DNA from: Pirellulales bacterium
GTDB taxonomy: Bacteria > Planctomycetota > Planctomycetia > Pirellulales > Thermoguttaceae
Direction: 5' to 3'
DNA: 64,000 nt
Assembly: GCA_016931995.1 (NCBI GenBank)
Contig: JAFGDS010000042.1
Coordinates: forward strand, 1-64,000
Part shown: in pieces, positions 42,711-54,604 of the stretch
Position numbering within the stretch: the stretch's first letter is position 1
How the letters are laid out: each line of letters opens with the position of its first letter
Notes under the pieces: model-generated
Seen by the model: only the letters and a program-made list of their open reading frames with translations
Told to the model about the DNA's origin: nothing
Database searches by the model: none
Position numbers and translations under genes: made by a program

Positions 42711-43150
42711 AATGGGGTTCAACCCTGTGGTAGCACAGCCACCCTCGGCGGTGTGCCGACGAAGGACCCGGCGAAGATCGTCATGCTGAGCGAAGCGAAG
42801 CATCTCAACTTGCGAAACGCCAACGAGATCCTTCGCTTCGCTCAGGATGACGCGTCTGGGCGACGAGAGTTCCGGGATGGATTCTCAACACAGCCGAGGG
42901 CGGCTGTGCCCCATGGCCTCACGTCACGCGGCCGACCCTGCCGCGTTGCTTGACGGGCGCGCCGCGAACCCCTAGACTCAAGGGCTGTTTGTAGATTCCC
43001 CTTTCCCTCCTTAAGTGGGGAACGGCCGCCCGGTTTTGCGACACGGTGATCCGGCGATTGTCGGGCACCGAGCCCTCACCCCTGGCCCCTCTCCCGGCGG
43101 GAGAGGGGCGATTTGTGACCGATTCTTACCACGACGGAACAGGCAGGACG
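42711..43150. repeat. Gap with two dispersed repeats
   Basis: 42782-42854 is a near-identical copy of the 20958-21030 element, with the same inverted arms and only the loop changed. 43073-43110 is the CCCTCACCCCTGGCCCCTCTCCC-GGCGGGAGAGGGG hairpin. No gene seen; transketolase starts at 43151, with its weak ribosome site AGGA. Confidence 0.75.
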
Positions 43151-45199
43151 ATGACCCAACACGGGATAGACCTTGAGCAATTGGCGATTGACACGATCCG
43201 GACGTTGTCGATGGACGGCGTGCAGGCGGCCAACAGCGGCCACCCCGGCACGCCCATGGCCTTGGCCCCCGTGGCGTATCTCCTCTTTAACGAGGTGATG
43301 CGTTACGACCCGGCCGCGCCGGATTGGCCCAACCGCGACCGCTTCATCCTGTCCTGTGGGCACGCCTCGATGTTGCTCTTCTCGACGTTGCACTTGGCCG
43401 GCGTGCGGCAGTTGGGCACGGACGAACCGGCGGTGACGCTGGACGACCTCAAGCGATTCCGCCAACTCGGCAGCCGCTGCCCGGGCCATCCGGAATATCG
43501 CCACACCTCGGGCGTCGAGCTGACCACGGGGCCGTTGGGCCAGGGCGTGGGCAGCAGCGTGGGCATGGCGATTGCCTCGCGGTGGCTGGCGGCCACGTAC
43601 AACCGGCCGGGCTTCGACCTGTTCGACTTCAACGTCTACGCCCTGTGCAGCGACGGCGATCTGATGGAAGGGCTCGGCGGCGAGGCGGCCTCGCTAGCCG
43701 GGCATCTTAAGCTCTCCAATCTCTGCTGGATCTACGACGACAACCAGATCACGATCGAGGGCAGCACGTCGCTGGCCTACAGCGACAACGTGGCCGCGCG
43801 GTTCTCCGGCTACGGCTGGAACGTGGTCGAGGTCGAGGACGTCAACGATCTGGACGCCCTGCGCGGCGCGATCGACTTCTTCCACGAAGCGACCGACGGA
43901 CCCACGCTCATCGTTGTGAAGAGCAAGATCGCCTACGGCGCGCCCAAGATGCAAGGCACGGCCGACGCCCACGGGGCGCCCTTGGGCGAGGACGAGGTCC
44001 GCGCGACAAAAACCGCCTACGGCTGGCCCCCGGACGAGCATTTCCGCGTGTCCAAGGAAGTCCTCGAGCACTTCCGCCAGGGCATTGGCGCGCGGGGCCA
44101 GCGGCTCCGCAGCGAGTGGGACGCCCAATTCGCGAAATACGCGACGGCCCATCCGGCCGAGGCCGGCCAGCTTGATCTTATTCGCAAGGGCGCCTTGCCC
44201 GAGGGCTTCGACGCGGGCATTCCCGCGTTTCCCGCCGATCCCAAGGGCATTGCCAGCCGGGCATCGTCCGGCAAGGTGCTCAACGCCGTGGCCAAGAGCA
44301 TCCCCTGGATGCTCGGCGGCTCGGCCGACCTGGCGCCGTCGAACAAGTCGCGGCTGGAGTTCGAGGGGGCGGGCGATTTTTCGGCCGACAACCCCGCCGG
44401 CCGGAATTTCCACTTCGGCGTGCGCGAGCACGCGATGGCCGCGGCCACGAACGGTATGGCGCTGTGCGGCTTGCGGCCGTACGCGGCGACGTTCTTCGTG
44501 TTCGCCGACTACCTGCGGCCTTCCGCCCGATTGGCGGCGATCATGGGGCTGCCCGTGCTGTACATTTTCACGCACGACTCGATCGGCGTCGGCGAGGACG
44601 GACCGACGCATCAGCCGGTCGAGCAGTTGGCCTCGCTCCGCGCGATTCCGGGCATGGTCGTGTTGCGGCCGGCCGACGCGAATGAAGTCGCCGAGTCCTA
44701 TCGCGCGGCCCTGCGCCTGGCCGATCGGCCCGCGGCCATCGTGCTCACGCGGCAAAACCTGCCCACGGTGGACCGCGCGCAACTGGCTTCGGCCGAGGGC
44801 GTCCAGCGGGGCGGGTACGTGCTCAGCGACCCGCCGGACGGCCCGCCCAAGGTGATTCTCATCGGCACGGGCAGCGAGGTGTCGCTTTGCCTCGAGGCCC
44901 AGGCGAAGCTGGCCGCCGAGGGCGTGCCGGCCCGCGTGGTCAGCCTGCCGAGCTGGGAGCTTTTCGACGCCCAGGACGCCGCGTACCGCGACAGCGTGCT
45001 GCCGCCGGGGATAACCGCTCGGGTAGGCGTCGAGATGGGCGTCGAGATGGGTTGGGGCAAATACCTTGGCCCCGCCGGCCGATTCGTCGGCATGAAGGGC
45101 TTCGGCGCCTCCGGCCCATACAAGGCCCTGTTCGAGCACTTCGGCTTCACGCCCCAGGCGATCGTCGCCGCGGCCAAGGAGAGCCTGGCGGGGAAGTAG
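43151..45199 (+). CDS. tkt: Transketolase
   Basis: A 682-residue thiamine diphosphate enzyme that moves two-carbon ketol units in the pentose phosphate pathway. Family landmarks: GHPGTPMALAPVAY, FILSCGHASMLLFSTLHLAG, CPGHPEYRHTSGVELTTGPLGQGVG (split motifs), the ThDP/Mg motif GDGDLMEGLGGEAASLAGHL-KLSNLCWIYDDNQITIEG (motifs SDGDLMEG and YDDNQITI), and RNFHFGVREHAMAAATNGMAL. In the C-terminal half come THDSIGVGEDGPTHQPVEQLASLRAIPGM. All are intact and the length is normal. Start at 43151; the frame opens earlier through a repeat. Confidence 0.97.
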   Translation: MTQHGIDLEQLAIDTIRTLSMDGVQAANSGHPGTPMALAPVAYLLFNEVMRYDPAAPDWPNRDRFILSCGHASMLLFSTLHLAGVRQLGTDEPAVTLDDLKRFRQLGSRCPGHPEYRHTSGVELTTGPLGQGVGSSVGMAIASRWLAATYNRPGFDLFDFNVYALCSDGDLMEGLGGEAASLAGHLKLSNLCWIYDDNQITIEGSTSLAYSDNVAARFSGYGWNVVEVEDVNDLDALRGAIDFFHEATDGPTLIVVKSKIAYGAPKMQGTADAHGAPLGEDEVRATKTAYGWPPDEHFRVSKEVLEHFRQGIGARGQRLRSEWDAQFAKYATAHPAEAGQLDLIRKGALPEGFDAGIPAFPADPKGIASRASSGKVLNAVAKSIPWMLGGSADLAPSNKSRLEFEGAGDFSADNPAGRNFHFGVREHAMAAATNGMALCGLRPYAATFFVFADYLRPSARLAAIMGLPVLYIFTHDSIGVGEDGPTHQPVEQLASLRAIPGMVVLRPADANEVAESYRAALRLADRPAAIVLTRQNLPTVDRAQLASAEGVQRGGYVLSDPPDGPPKVILIGTGSEVSLCLEAQAKLAAEGVPARVVSLPSWELFDAQDAAYRDSVLPPGITARVGVEMGVEMGWGKYLGPAGRFVGMKGFGASGPYKALFEHFGFTPQAIVAAAKESLAGK

Positions 45200-45508
45200 C
45201 CTCGGGCAGGAGAAGGCCAAGCCATCTTCCGGATTGTAGGAGGCGACTCCCGTCGCCGATAAGCACCCGATTTCCGAAGATCGGCGACAGAAGTCGCCTC
45301 CCACAGGTCCCGCCGGACGTTGGGTGCCACTGGCCATGCCAGTGCGTTGGTGGGGCTTCGGTCGCGGCAACGCAGCATGTTCAGGCCGGAGCGTTCTTTG
45401 CCATCGGATTGGTTTGCGCAACCCGACCAAAGACTTGCGCGACCTCGACCCACCCTACGGTTTGGGACTCAGAGAGTTCAGCACTGGCATAGCCAGTGGC
45501 ACACGCGC
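45200..45508. repeat. Gap with GGAGGCGACT inverted repeat and CACTGGC hairpins
   Basis: TAGGAGGCGACTCCCGTCGC (45237-45256) and its inverted copy ATCGGCGACAGAAGTCGCCTC (45279-45300, minus last base) form a long hairpin; the same sequence type precedes the methyltransferase start at 12154. CACTGGC-CAT-GCCAGTG (about 45328-45344) and CACTGGC-ATA-GCCAGTG (45482-45498) are hairpins of the other family. No gene seen. Confidence 0.75.
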
Positions 45509-46789
45509 TTACTCCAACGGCACGAGGCGGATGTCGCGGAACTCGATCGGGGCGCCTTCCGATTGCAGCGCGATGTAGCCGGGCACCTGCTCCACGTCGG
45601 TGGCCGTGTTCTGCTCCAGGCCGTTGACCTTGAGCGAGAGCGCGCCGCCGGAGAGCGTGATCTCGTAGTCGTTCCACTCGCCGTGGGGCCGCTCGTTGCT
45701 GGGGTGCATCCGCTGGGTGTTGCGGCCGTTGGTCCGGGCGGGGTCGACCTTCATGCCGAAGGCATCGATGTTCCAGATGTCGCCCGCCCACTGGTCGGCC
45801 AATTGCGCCTCGACGCTCTTGGGCCAGACCTTGTCCTGGCCGACCACGCGCAGGAGCACGCCGCTATTGCCCGGGGCGCTGTCCTTCGGCCAGCGCCACT
45901 GGAGCTTCATCACGAAGCTGGTGTACTGCTTCGTCGTGCGGAGGTAGCCCATCGGCTGGCCCTTGCAGGCCAGGACGCCGTCTTTCACGCTCCATACGTC
46001 CTCCATCTTGACGGCTGGATCCATGAGAAAGGCGGTCCAGCCTTCGAAGTCCTTGCCGTTGAAGAGAACGATTTCGTTCGGCGTGCTAGCCGGCGCGGGC
46101 GGCGCGGCCTCGGCGGGCGGGCCGTCCAGCGGCACGAGCTCGACGCGGCGGAAGTGGATCTCGCCGCCTTCCGATTGCAAGGCGATCTTGCCGGGCGTCA
46201 CTTCGCAGGCGTGGGCCTTGTTGAGCTCCTGGCCGTTGACCACGAGGGTGATCGCATCGCCGTTGGCGGTGATCTCGTAGCGGTTCCACTCGCCCGGCTT
46301 GTTCTCGTTCCCCTTGAGCTTGCGGATGCCCGTCACGTCGCCGCCTTGCTCGTGCGTTTTTCGGACGGTTCGGCCGGGCTCACCGTCGATCTTGAAGCCG
46401 TGAAACGCCCAGAAGTCGCCGGCGTTTTCGTGCTGCAGTTGGGCCTCGACGCAGCGAGGCAGGGCCATGCCCGGCCCGGTAAGGCGCAACAACACGCCGC
46501 TGTTGCCGGGCGTCTTTTCCGGCGGCCATCGCCACTCGACGACGAGCTTGAAGTTCGTATACTCTTTCTCGGTGGCCAGGTAGCCCATTGGCTCGCCCTT
46601 GCAGATGAGCAACCCATCCTTCACGCTCCAGACGTCCTCCATTTTCACATTCGGATCGACCAGGAAATGGGTCCAGCCGGCGAGGGACTTGCCGTCGAAA
46701 AGCTGGATGGGCTCTGCCCCGCGGGCGGCTGCGGGACAAAGCAGGGCGACTGTGGCCCAAAACGCGAGGGAGCGTCGGAAACGACACAT
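45509..46789 (-). CDS. Secreted protein with two tandem DUF1080 domains
   Basis: A 426-residue protein. Signal peptide at about 1-25, then two consecutive copies of the 3-keto-disaccharide-hydrolase-like (DUF1080) domain. Copy 1 (about 27-205) has IQLFDGKSLAGW, VKMEDVWSVKDGLLICKG, WPPEKTPGNSGVLLRL and VEAQLQHENAGDFW. Copy 2 (about 222-425) has IVLFNGKDFEGW, VKMEDVWSVKDGVLACKG, WPKDSAPGNSGVLLRV and VEAQLADQWAGDIWN. The fold is a concanavalin-like beta-sandwich that cleaves or binds keto-sugars. The two copies are about half identical and are joined by an Ala/Pro linker (EAAPPAPASTP). Start at 46789 with GGAG upstream. Confidence 0.93.
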   Translation of the reverse strand: MCRFRRSLAFWATVALLCPAAARGAEPIQLFDGKSLAGWTHFLVDPNVKMEDVWSVKDGLLICKGEPMGYLATEKEYTNFKLVVEWRWPPEKTPGNSGVLLRLTGPGMALPRCVEAQLQHENAGDFWAFHGFKIDGEPGRTVRKTHEQGGDVTGIRKLKGNENKPGEWNRYEITANGDAITLVVNGQELNKAHACEVTPGKIALQSEGGEIHFRRVELVPLDGPPAEAAPPAPASTPNEIVLFNGKDFEGWTAFLMDPAVKMEDVWSVKDGVLACKGQPMGYLRTTKQYTSFVMKLQWRWPKDSAPGNSGVLLRVVGQDKVWPKSVEAQLADQWAGDIWNIDAFGMKVDPARTNGRNTQRMHPSNERPHGEWNDYEITLSGGALSLKVNGLEQNTATDVEQVPGYIALQSEGAPIEFRDIRLVPLE

Positions 46790-46923
46790 GGCGGGAGACT
46801 CCAGGCAGGGATGGCGCGCGGGGATCGGCGCAATAACGGGAGGCGCCGGCACACGACTCCCCTCAATCTAAAGGCTTGTCCTGGCTCATGCAAGCGAGAA
46901 TTCCCCAACCCGACGAGCCCCCC

Positions 46924-47655
46924 ATGACCACCCCCGCCGATCCCGAACGCGTCCCAACCATTCTCTTCGAGGACGGCCCTTGCCTGGCGGCCAACAAACC
47001 CCCCGGGCTGCTGACCCAGGCCCCGCCCGGCATCGACAGTATCGAGGTCTGGATCAAAGAGTTTCTCAAACGGCGGGAGGCGAAGCCGGGCAACGTCTAT
47101 TTGGGCGTGCCGCACCGGCTGGACCGCCCGGCCTCGGGCGCGATAGTCTTCGCGCGGCACGTTCGCGCCACCCGGCGGCTCGCCCAGCAGTTCGAGCACC
47201 GCACGGTCCAGAAGGTTTACTGGGCCCTGGTCGCCGGCCGGGTGGAGCCAGCCGAAGGAACGTGGGAGGACTACCTTTGGAAGCTCCCCGGCGAGGCCCG
47301 GGCGACGGTCGTCCCGCCGGACCATCCGGAAGGTCGCATCGCCGTGCTCCGCTACCGCCGTCTGGCCACGCTCGGCGACGTGTCTTGGCTGGCGATCCGC
47401 CTGGAGACCGGTCGCACGCACCAGGTCCGCGTGCAGGCTGCCTCGCGAGGGCATCCCATCCTGGGCGACGCGGCCTACGGCTCGGCGGTTCCCTTCGGAT
47501 CCCAGCACGACGACGAGCGGCTGCGGGCCATCGCCCTGCACGCTCGACGGCTCGCGTTCCGGCATCCCATGACGCGCGAGCCCGTCTCGGTGACCGCGCC
47601 GGTGGACGCGAATTGGACGTCGGCGGGAGTGGACGCGTCGCGAGCGGACGAGTAG
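46924..47655 (+). CDS. RluA-family pseudouridine synthase
   Basis: A 243-residue enzyme that isomerises uridine to pseudouridine in RNA. The catalytic motif is VPHRLDRPASGAIVFARH, with the Asp of HRLDR (about residue 65). Other family pieces are ILFEDGPCLAANKPPGLL, VQKVYWALVAGRV, LETGRTHQVRVQ, GHPILGDAAYGS and LHARRLAFRHP. No S4 domain is visible, so the target (rRNA or tRNA) is not clear. Start at 46924, sixteen codons into the frame. Aconitase follows after a perfect inverted repeat. Confidence 0.93.
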   Translation: MTTPADPERVPTILFEDGPCLAANKPPGLLTQAPPGIDSIEVWIKEFLKRREAKPGNVYLGVPHRLDRPASGAIVFARHVRATRRLAQQFEHRTVQKVYWALVAGRVEPAEGTWEDYLWKLPGEARATVVPPDHPEGRIAVLRYRRLATLGDVSWLAIRLETGRTHQVRVQAASRGHPILGDAAYGSAVPFGSQHDDERLRAIALHARRLAFRHPMTREPVSVTAPVDANWTSAGVDASRADE

Positions 47656-47676
47656 GATACACCGTTCTTGCGGGGC

Positions 47677-47727
47677 GTTGCGAAGCCGCAAGCGGCTTGT
47701 GTTCCGAGCCGCTTGCGGCTTCGCAAC
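47677..47727. repeat. Perfect inverted repeat, 21-bp arms
   Basis: GTTGCGAAGCCGCAAGCGGC (47677-47696, plus T) pairs perfectly with 47707-47727, loop of nine bases. It lies between rluA-like and acnA, where it could end transcription, though no T-run follows. Related to the partial GAAGCCGCTTGCGGCCTCGC at 33348-33367. Confidence 0.85.
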
Positions 47728-47777
47728 ACGAAAGGAAACACACACAACCGGAAGCATAAAATCAAGAAGAGGTCCTC

Positions 47778-50495
<2,718 letters not shown>

Positions 50496-50643
50496 ACACG
50501 TCCACGTGGGAGCTTGGGTGGCATGCCCACGCTCGCCGTGGGCATGTTTTCCCGAGAAATGCCGTGCATGGCCATGGCGCCCGCTACGATTTCGCGAAAT
50601 GCGCGCTCACCTCATTCCGTTTTGACGCGAGAGGCCCGGAACC

Positions 50644-51984
50644 ATGAAGACGATTCTCTCCGCCGCGTTTCTGGTCCTTGGTCTGGCCTGCCTGGCTCAG
50701 GCGGCCGAGGGGCCGAATATCATCCTGATCTTCGTCGACGACATGGGGTACGGCGATCTGGGCTGCTACGGAAACACGAAGATCAAGACGCCGAACATTG
50801 ACCGGCTGGCCTCCGAGGGACTGCGGTGGACGAGCTTCTACGCGTCGGGCTCGTGGTGCGTTCCCAGTCGAACGGGGCTGATGACCGGCCGGCATCCGGC
50901 CTTGATGGGCGGCGCCAAGCTCCGCGACTCGCGTGAAAGACTCCTGCCCGCGATGCTCAAAAAGCAAGGGTACGCGACGGCGATCCTGGGCAAGTGGCAT
51001 CTGGCGGATTATCCGAGGGATTTCGCCGCGAGCCCCATGCACCCGCTGCGGTGCGGATTCGACTACCATTTTGGCACGCCGGGCAGCAACGACGTGCCCC
51101 CGCCCGCCGGCACGATCCAGAACCGCAAGCTCTTCGACGCGTGCGACAAGTTCACGTTCGCGGTTCCGCTGATGCGCGGGCCCGAGATGATCGAGTGTCC
51201 CGCGAATCAGGAGCTGTTCACGTCGCGCTACACGCGCGAGGCGGTCAAGTGGATCAAGGCCAACAAAGACAACCGGTTCTTCCTCTACCTGGCCCACAAC
51301 ATGCCCCATGCCCCGGTGTTCGCTTCGCGGCGGTTTCAAGGCGCAAGCGCGGGCGGACGGTACGGCGACGTGGTGGAGGAGATCGACTGGTCGGTGGGCG
51401 AGGTCATGGCCGCGGTGAAGGAGGCGGGCATCGACGAGCGGACGCTCGTCGTCTTCACCAGCGACAACGGCCCGTGGTCGATGTTCGAGATCCACGGCGG
51501 AACCGCGGCGCCGCTGCGCGGCGAAAAGGGCACGTCGTGGGAGGGCGGCGTCCGCGTGCCGTGCATCGTCCGCTGGCCGGGGAAGATCGCGCCGGGCGAA
51601 GCGGCCGGCATCGGAGCGAATCTCGACCTGTACGCCACGTTTGCGAGGCTCTGCGGTGGATCGCAGCCGAAGGACGAAACCGGCTACATGTCGCTGGACC
51701 TTTCCGGCGTCCTGCTGGAGGGCAAGCCCAGCCCGCGCACCGCGTGGTACTACGCCGATGGCGCCACGGCGTTTCGCTCGGGCGACTTCAAGATCCACCT
51801 GAGCACGAAATCGCGCAGCTCGGACCCCGACACCCGCCGGCCGGAGCCGCCCGTCGCGCACGACCCGCCGCTTTTGTTCGATTTGTCCAACGATCCGGGC
51901 GAACGGAAGAACATCGCCGCCGACCACCCCGAGATCGTCTCGCGGCTGCTTGCGGAGATGGCCGCGTTTTGCGGGCGGCAATGA
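50644..51984 (+). CDS. Secreted type I sulfatase
   Basis: A 446-residue arylsulfatase-family enzyme. Signal peptide to about residue 20, then PNIILIFVDDMGYGDLGCYG with two metal-binding Asp. The active-site motif WCVPSRTGLMTGRHP carries the Cys that is converted to formylglycine. Further sites are AILGKWHLAD, FFLYLAHNMPHAPVF, VVFTSDNGPWS (Asp-Asn metal site) and LRGEKGTSWEGGVRVP. The family removes sulfate from polysaccharides or aryl esters; planctomycetes carry many. No sulfatase-maturing enzyme gene lies near. Its start has GAGAGG and is well placed. Confidence 0.95.
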   Translation: MKTILSAAFLVLGLACLAQAAEGPNIILIFVDDMGYGDLGCYGNTKIKTPNIDRLASEGLRWTSFYASGSWCVPSRTGLMTGRHPALMGGAKLRDSRERLLPAMLKKQGYATAILGKWHLADYPRDFAASPMHPLRCGFDYHFGTPGSNDVPPPAGTIQNRKLFDACDKFTFAVPLMRGPEMIECPANQELFTSRYTREAVKWIKANKDNRFFLYLAHNMPHAPVFASRRFQGASAGGRYGDVVEEIDWSVGEVMAAVKEAGIDERTLVVFTSDNGPWSMFEIHGGTAAPLRGEKGTSWEGGVRVPCIVRWPGKIAPGEAAGIGANLDLYATFARLCGGSQPKDETGYMSLDLSGVLLEGKPSPRTAWYYADGATAFRSGDFKIHLSTKSRSSDPDTRRPEPPVAHDPPLLFDLSNDPGERKNIAADHPEIVSRLLAEMAAFCGRQ

Positions 51985-52063
51985 CGTCGGCCGCGGTGGG
52001 GACGGGAGATTCGCGCCCGTTGTGCGAGCCCGTTCGGAAGACGCGTCTTGGGCGAATGGGACT

Positions 52064-52106
52064 CCCCTCACCCCCGGCCCCTCTCCCGCTTTGCGGGAGA
52101 GGGGAG
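52064..52106. repeat. CCCTCACCCCCGGCCCCTCTCCC hairpin repeat
   Basis: CCCCTCTCCCGC-TTT-GCGGGAGAGGGG is a perfect 12-bp hairpin at 52078-52104, preceded by CCCCTCACCCCCGG. Same family as 43073 and 10578. It lies between the sulfatase and the convergent symporter gene, where it would make a two-way stem. Confidence 0.85.
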
Positions 52107-52122
52107 GCAATGGTCGCCGGCG

Positions 52123-54063
52123 TTACCAGAAGATCACGTAGAGCGCCGCGGTGACGATCAACACAAGCACGCCGCCGAGCTTGGCCGCGCGGGAGCCGGT
52201 CATCTCAATGGTGGTCTGGCTGGGCAACGTGATGGGCTCCCGCAGCGGGCGGGCCAGCGTCATCGCGGTGAGCACGCCGAGAATGACGAAGAACGTAACA
52301 GCCATTCGGTTGAGAAAGGCCAGCTCGGGCCAGACGAGCATGAGGACGCCGTAGGTCGCCGGACTCAAGAGCAGGCCCACCAGGCCGCACGCCCGCGGCG
52401 CCCGACGCACAAACAGTCCGAACAAGAACACCGCCAGGACGCCCGGCGAGATGAAGCCCTGGAACTCCTGGATGTACGTGAAGATGCCGCCGAACTTGGG
52501 GTGGCCCAACAGGGGCGCGATGAGGCAGCCGATCACGGTGAACACGACGACGCAGATTCGGCCCAGGGCGACCAACTCGCCCTGCGACGCGCCGCGGCGG
52601 AAGTGTTCCTTGTAGAAGTCCATGGTGAAGATGGTCGAGGCGGCGTTGAGCATCGAGGCCAGGGAGCTCATCACGGCGCCGAGAATCGCGGCCAGGATGA
52701 ACCCGCGCAGACCGACGGGCGTGAGCCGTTTGATCAAGAGGGCGAAAGCCGAGTCGAAGTGGTAGCCGATCAGCTTTTTCTGGACCTCGATGGCCCCGCC
52801 CGAGGCGGCGGTTAGGCGACCGGCCTTGATCCGTTCAATGATGTCCTGATTGGCGTCGAATACTTCTTGTTTGAAGATGAAAATATCGTCGCCCGTCATT
52901 TCCTGCAATCGCGTCCTGCCGACCACACCCACGTTGAACTGGTACATCGCGCTGGCTTGCGCGGGGTGAAGGGTGGCGAAGTTCTCGTCGAACTCAAACG
53001 CGACGCCGGTCGTGGCGGGATTCGCCCGCGCCTTCTCGAAGATCGCCAACGTGGCGGGATTCTGTTTCTCGGAGGCTTCCTTTGCCATGTCGTCGCGGTA
53101 CAGGTTGAACGCGATGATACCCGGCACGACGATGATAAAGGGGATGATGAGCTTCATGCCGGCGGCAAAGACGACGCCTTTTTGCCCCTCGGAGAGCGAC
53201 TTGGACCCAAGCGTCCGCTGCGTGATGTACTGATTGAGGCCCCAGTAGTAGAAGTTCGGGATCCAGAGACCCAGCACCAACGCCGTCCACGGCACGTAGG
53301 GGTGGTCTTTGGGCAGAACCATGTGCAGGTTCTCGTGGTTGGCTCGCCAGAACTTCTCAAGCGGCCCGGCCTGGGCCATGTCGCTGGTAAGGCCGATGGC
53401 CACTGGATCGGCCGCGTCGAGCGCCTGCATGGCCAGCACGACGATGATCGCCCCGCCCGCGATGAGCGCGGAGCCCTGCAAGAGATCGGCCCAGGCGCAG
53501 GCCTTCAGCCCGCCGAAAGCCACGTACAACCCGGCCAGCGCGCCGATGAAGAACGACGCGGTCCACAAGTTGACCGGGATGACCGAGAAGACCTTCTTGC
53601 CCGTGAAGAGAACGTCCACCGTGCATGCCCCGGAGTAGATCACCGCCGCGATGGTGACGCCCACGTAGATGATCATCATGAACAGCGACATCGCGGCGCG
53701 GGCGCCGACGTCGAAGCGATGTTCCAGGAACTCCGGCATGGTGAAGATGCCCGTGCGGAGGAAGGTGGGCAGAAACCAAAACGCGACCACGACGAGCGTC
53801 ACGGCGGCCATCCATTCGTAGCTGGCGATGGCCATGCCGAAGTCGGCCGCCTGGCCGGACATGCCGACGAACTGCTCGGTGGAGATGTTGGCCGCGATCA
53901 GGGAGAAGCCGATGAGCCACCAGGTGAGCCCTCGGCCGGCCAGGAAGTAGCCTTCCGAGGTCCGCTCTTTCCGTGAAGCATAGAGCGAGATGCTCATCAC
54001 CGCCGCCAGAAAGCCCACGAAGACGACGACGTCCACCACGTTGAAATCCAGAGCGCCGGGCAT
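52123..54063 (-). CDS. Sodium/solute symporter (SSS family)
   Basis: A 646-residue transporter with about 14 membrane helices. Sequence landmarks are SEGYFLAGRGLTWWLIGFSLIAANISTEQFVGMSG (motifs FLAGR, FSLIAANISTEQFVG), the amphipathic TMPEFLEHRFD, GGLKACAWADLLQG, NFYYWGLNQYITQRTLGSKSL and AAILGAVMSSLASMLNAASTIFTMDFYK, the SGLT-type sodium-site helix. Members take up sugars, myo-inositol, amino acids or other solutes with sodium. A large insert of about 110 residues between helices, rich in charged residues (from EASEKQNPATL to AASGGA), is unusual. Start at 54063 with AAGGAG upstream. Confidence 0.94.
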   Translation of the reverse strand: MPGALDFNVVDVVVFVGFLAAVMSISLYASRKERTSEGYFLAGRGLTWWLIGFSLIAANISTEQFVGMSGQAADFGMAIASYEWMAAVTLVVVAFWFLPTFLRTGIFTMPEFLEHRFDVGARAAMSLFMMIIYVGVTIAAVIYSGACTVDVLFTGKKVFSVIPVNLWTASFFIGALAGLYVAFGGLKACAWADLLQGSALIAGGAIIVVLAMQALDAADPVAIGLTSDMAQAGPLEKFWRANHENLHMVLPKDHPYVPWTALVLGLWIPNFYYWGLNQYITQRTLGSKSLSEGQKGVVFAAGMKLIIPFIIVVPGIIAFNLYRDDMAKEASEKQNPATLAIFEKARANPATTGVAFEFDENFATLHPAQASAMYQFNVGVVGRTRLQEMTGDDIFIFKQEVFDANQDIIERIKAGRLTAASGGAIEVQKKLIGYHFDSAFALLIKRLTPVGLRGFILAAILGAVMSSLASMLNAASTIFTMDFYKEHFRRGASQGELVALGRICVVVFTVIGCLIAPLLGHPKFGGIFTYIQEFQGFISPGVLAVFLFGLFVRRAPRACGLVGLLLSPATYGVLMLVWPELAFLNRMAVTFFVILGVLTAMTLARPLREPITLPSQTTIEMTGSRAAKLGGVLVLIVTAALYVIFW

Positions 54064-54604
54064 GACGGGACTCCTTGGAGACCGGGGGGAGGCGGGATGG
54101 GACCGTCCGCCAGAATAGCGTCTGGGACGGGCTCGATCAATGGGGGAGGAGAAGCGGTAACCGCATGTCCGCGTCCATGCCACGGACGGCGAATCCCGCA
54201 TAGTGTCGAAAACTTCAGCGGAAAGGCAGGCATGGCCCTTGCCGGCTGAGTCACATGCCTTTTCTCTAGCCCAGGCGTTCGCGCCTGCGGTCGCGAATCG
54301 AAATGCCGTCCTTCATTTTTCACCAGCCCCTTCAGGGGCGATGGGTTGATTCCGCGATGAGTTCGTCCCCTGAAGGGGACTTCAGGCAAAAAGGGGCAAC
54401 AAGGACCTCTCGATCCGCAGGCGTAAACGCCTTGGCTAGAGAAGAAGTGCGCGTGAACGCCTGGGCTGGAGAGAAGGGGGCCTGTGGCAAACCGAAGCGC
54501 TATGGACGCAATCTCCACTCCAACGGACCTTACAGGCATCACCTGTTTCAGCTCGGCGTGGATGTGGCGTTGCCCCGTGCGGCGCCCAATCTCAGAACGT
54601 GTTT
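54064..54604. repeat. Repeat-dense gap
   Basis: Contains TTCTCTAGCCCAGGCGTTCG (54261-54280), an inverted copy GGCGTAAACGCCTTGGCTAG (54420-54439) and GTGAACGCCTGGGCTGGAG (54453-54471). Also CCCCTTCAGGGG (54331-54342) and CCCCTGAAGGGG (54368-54379) face each other. Several stems nest inside one another. I see no gene. The short plus-strand frames here are repeat-derived. Confidence 0.7.
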
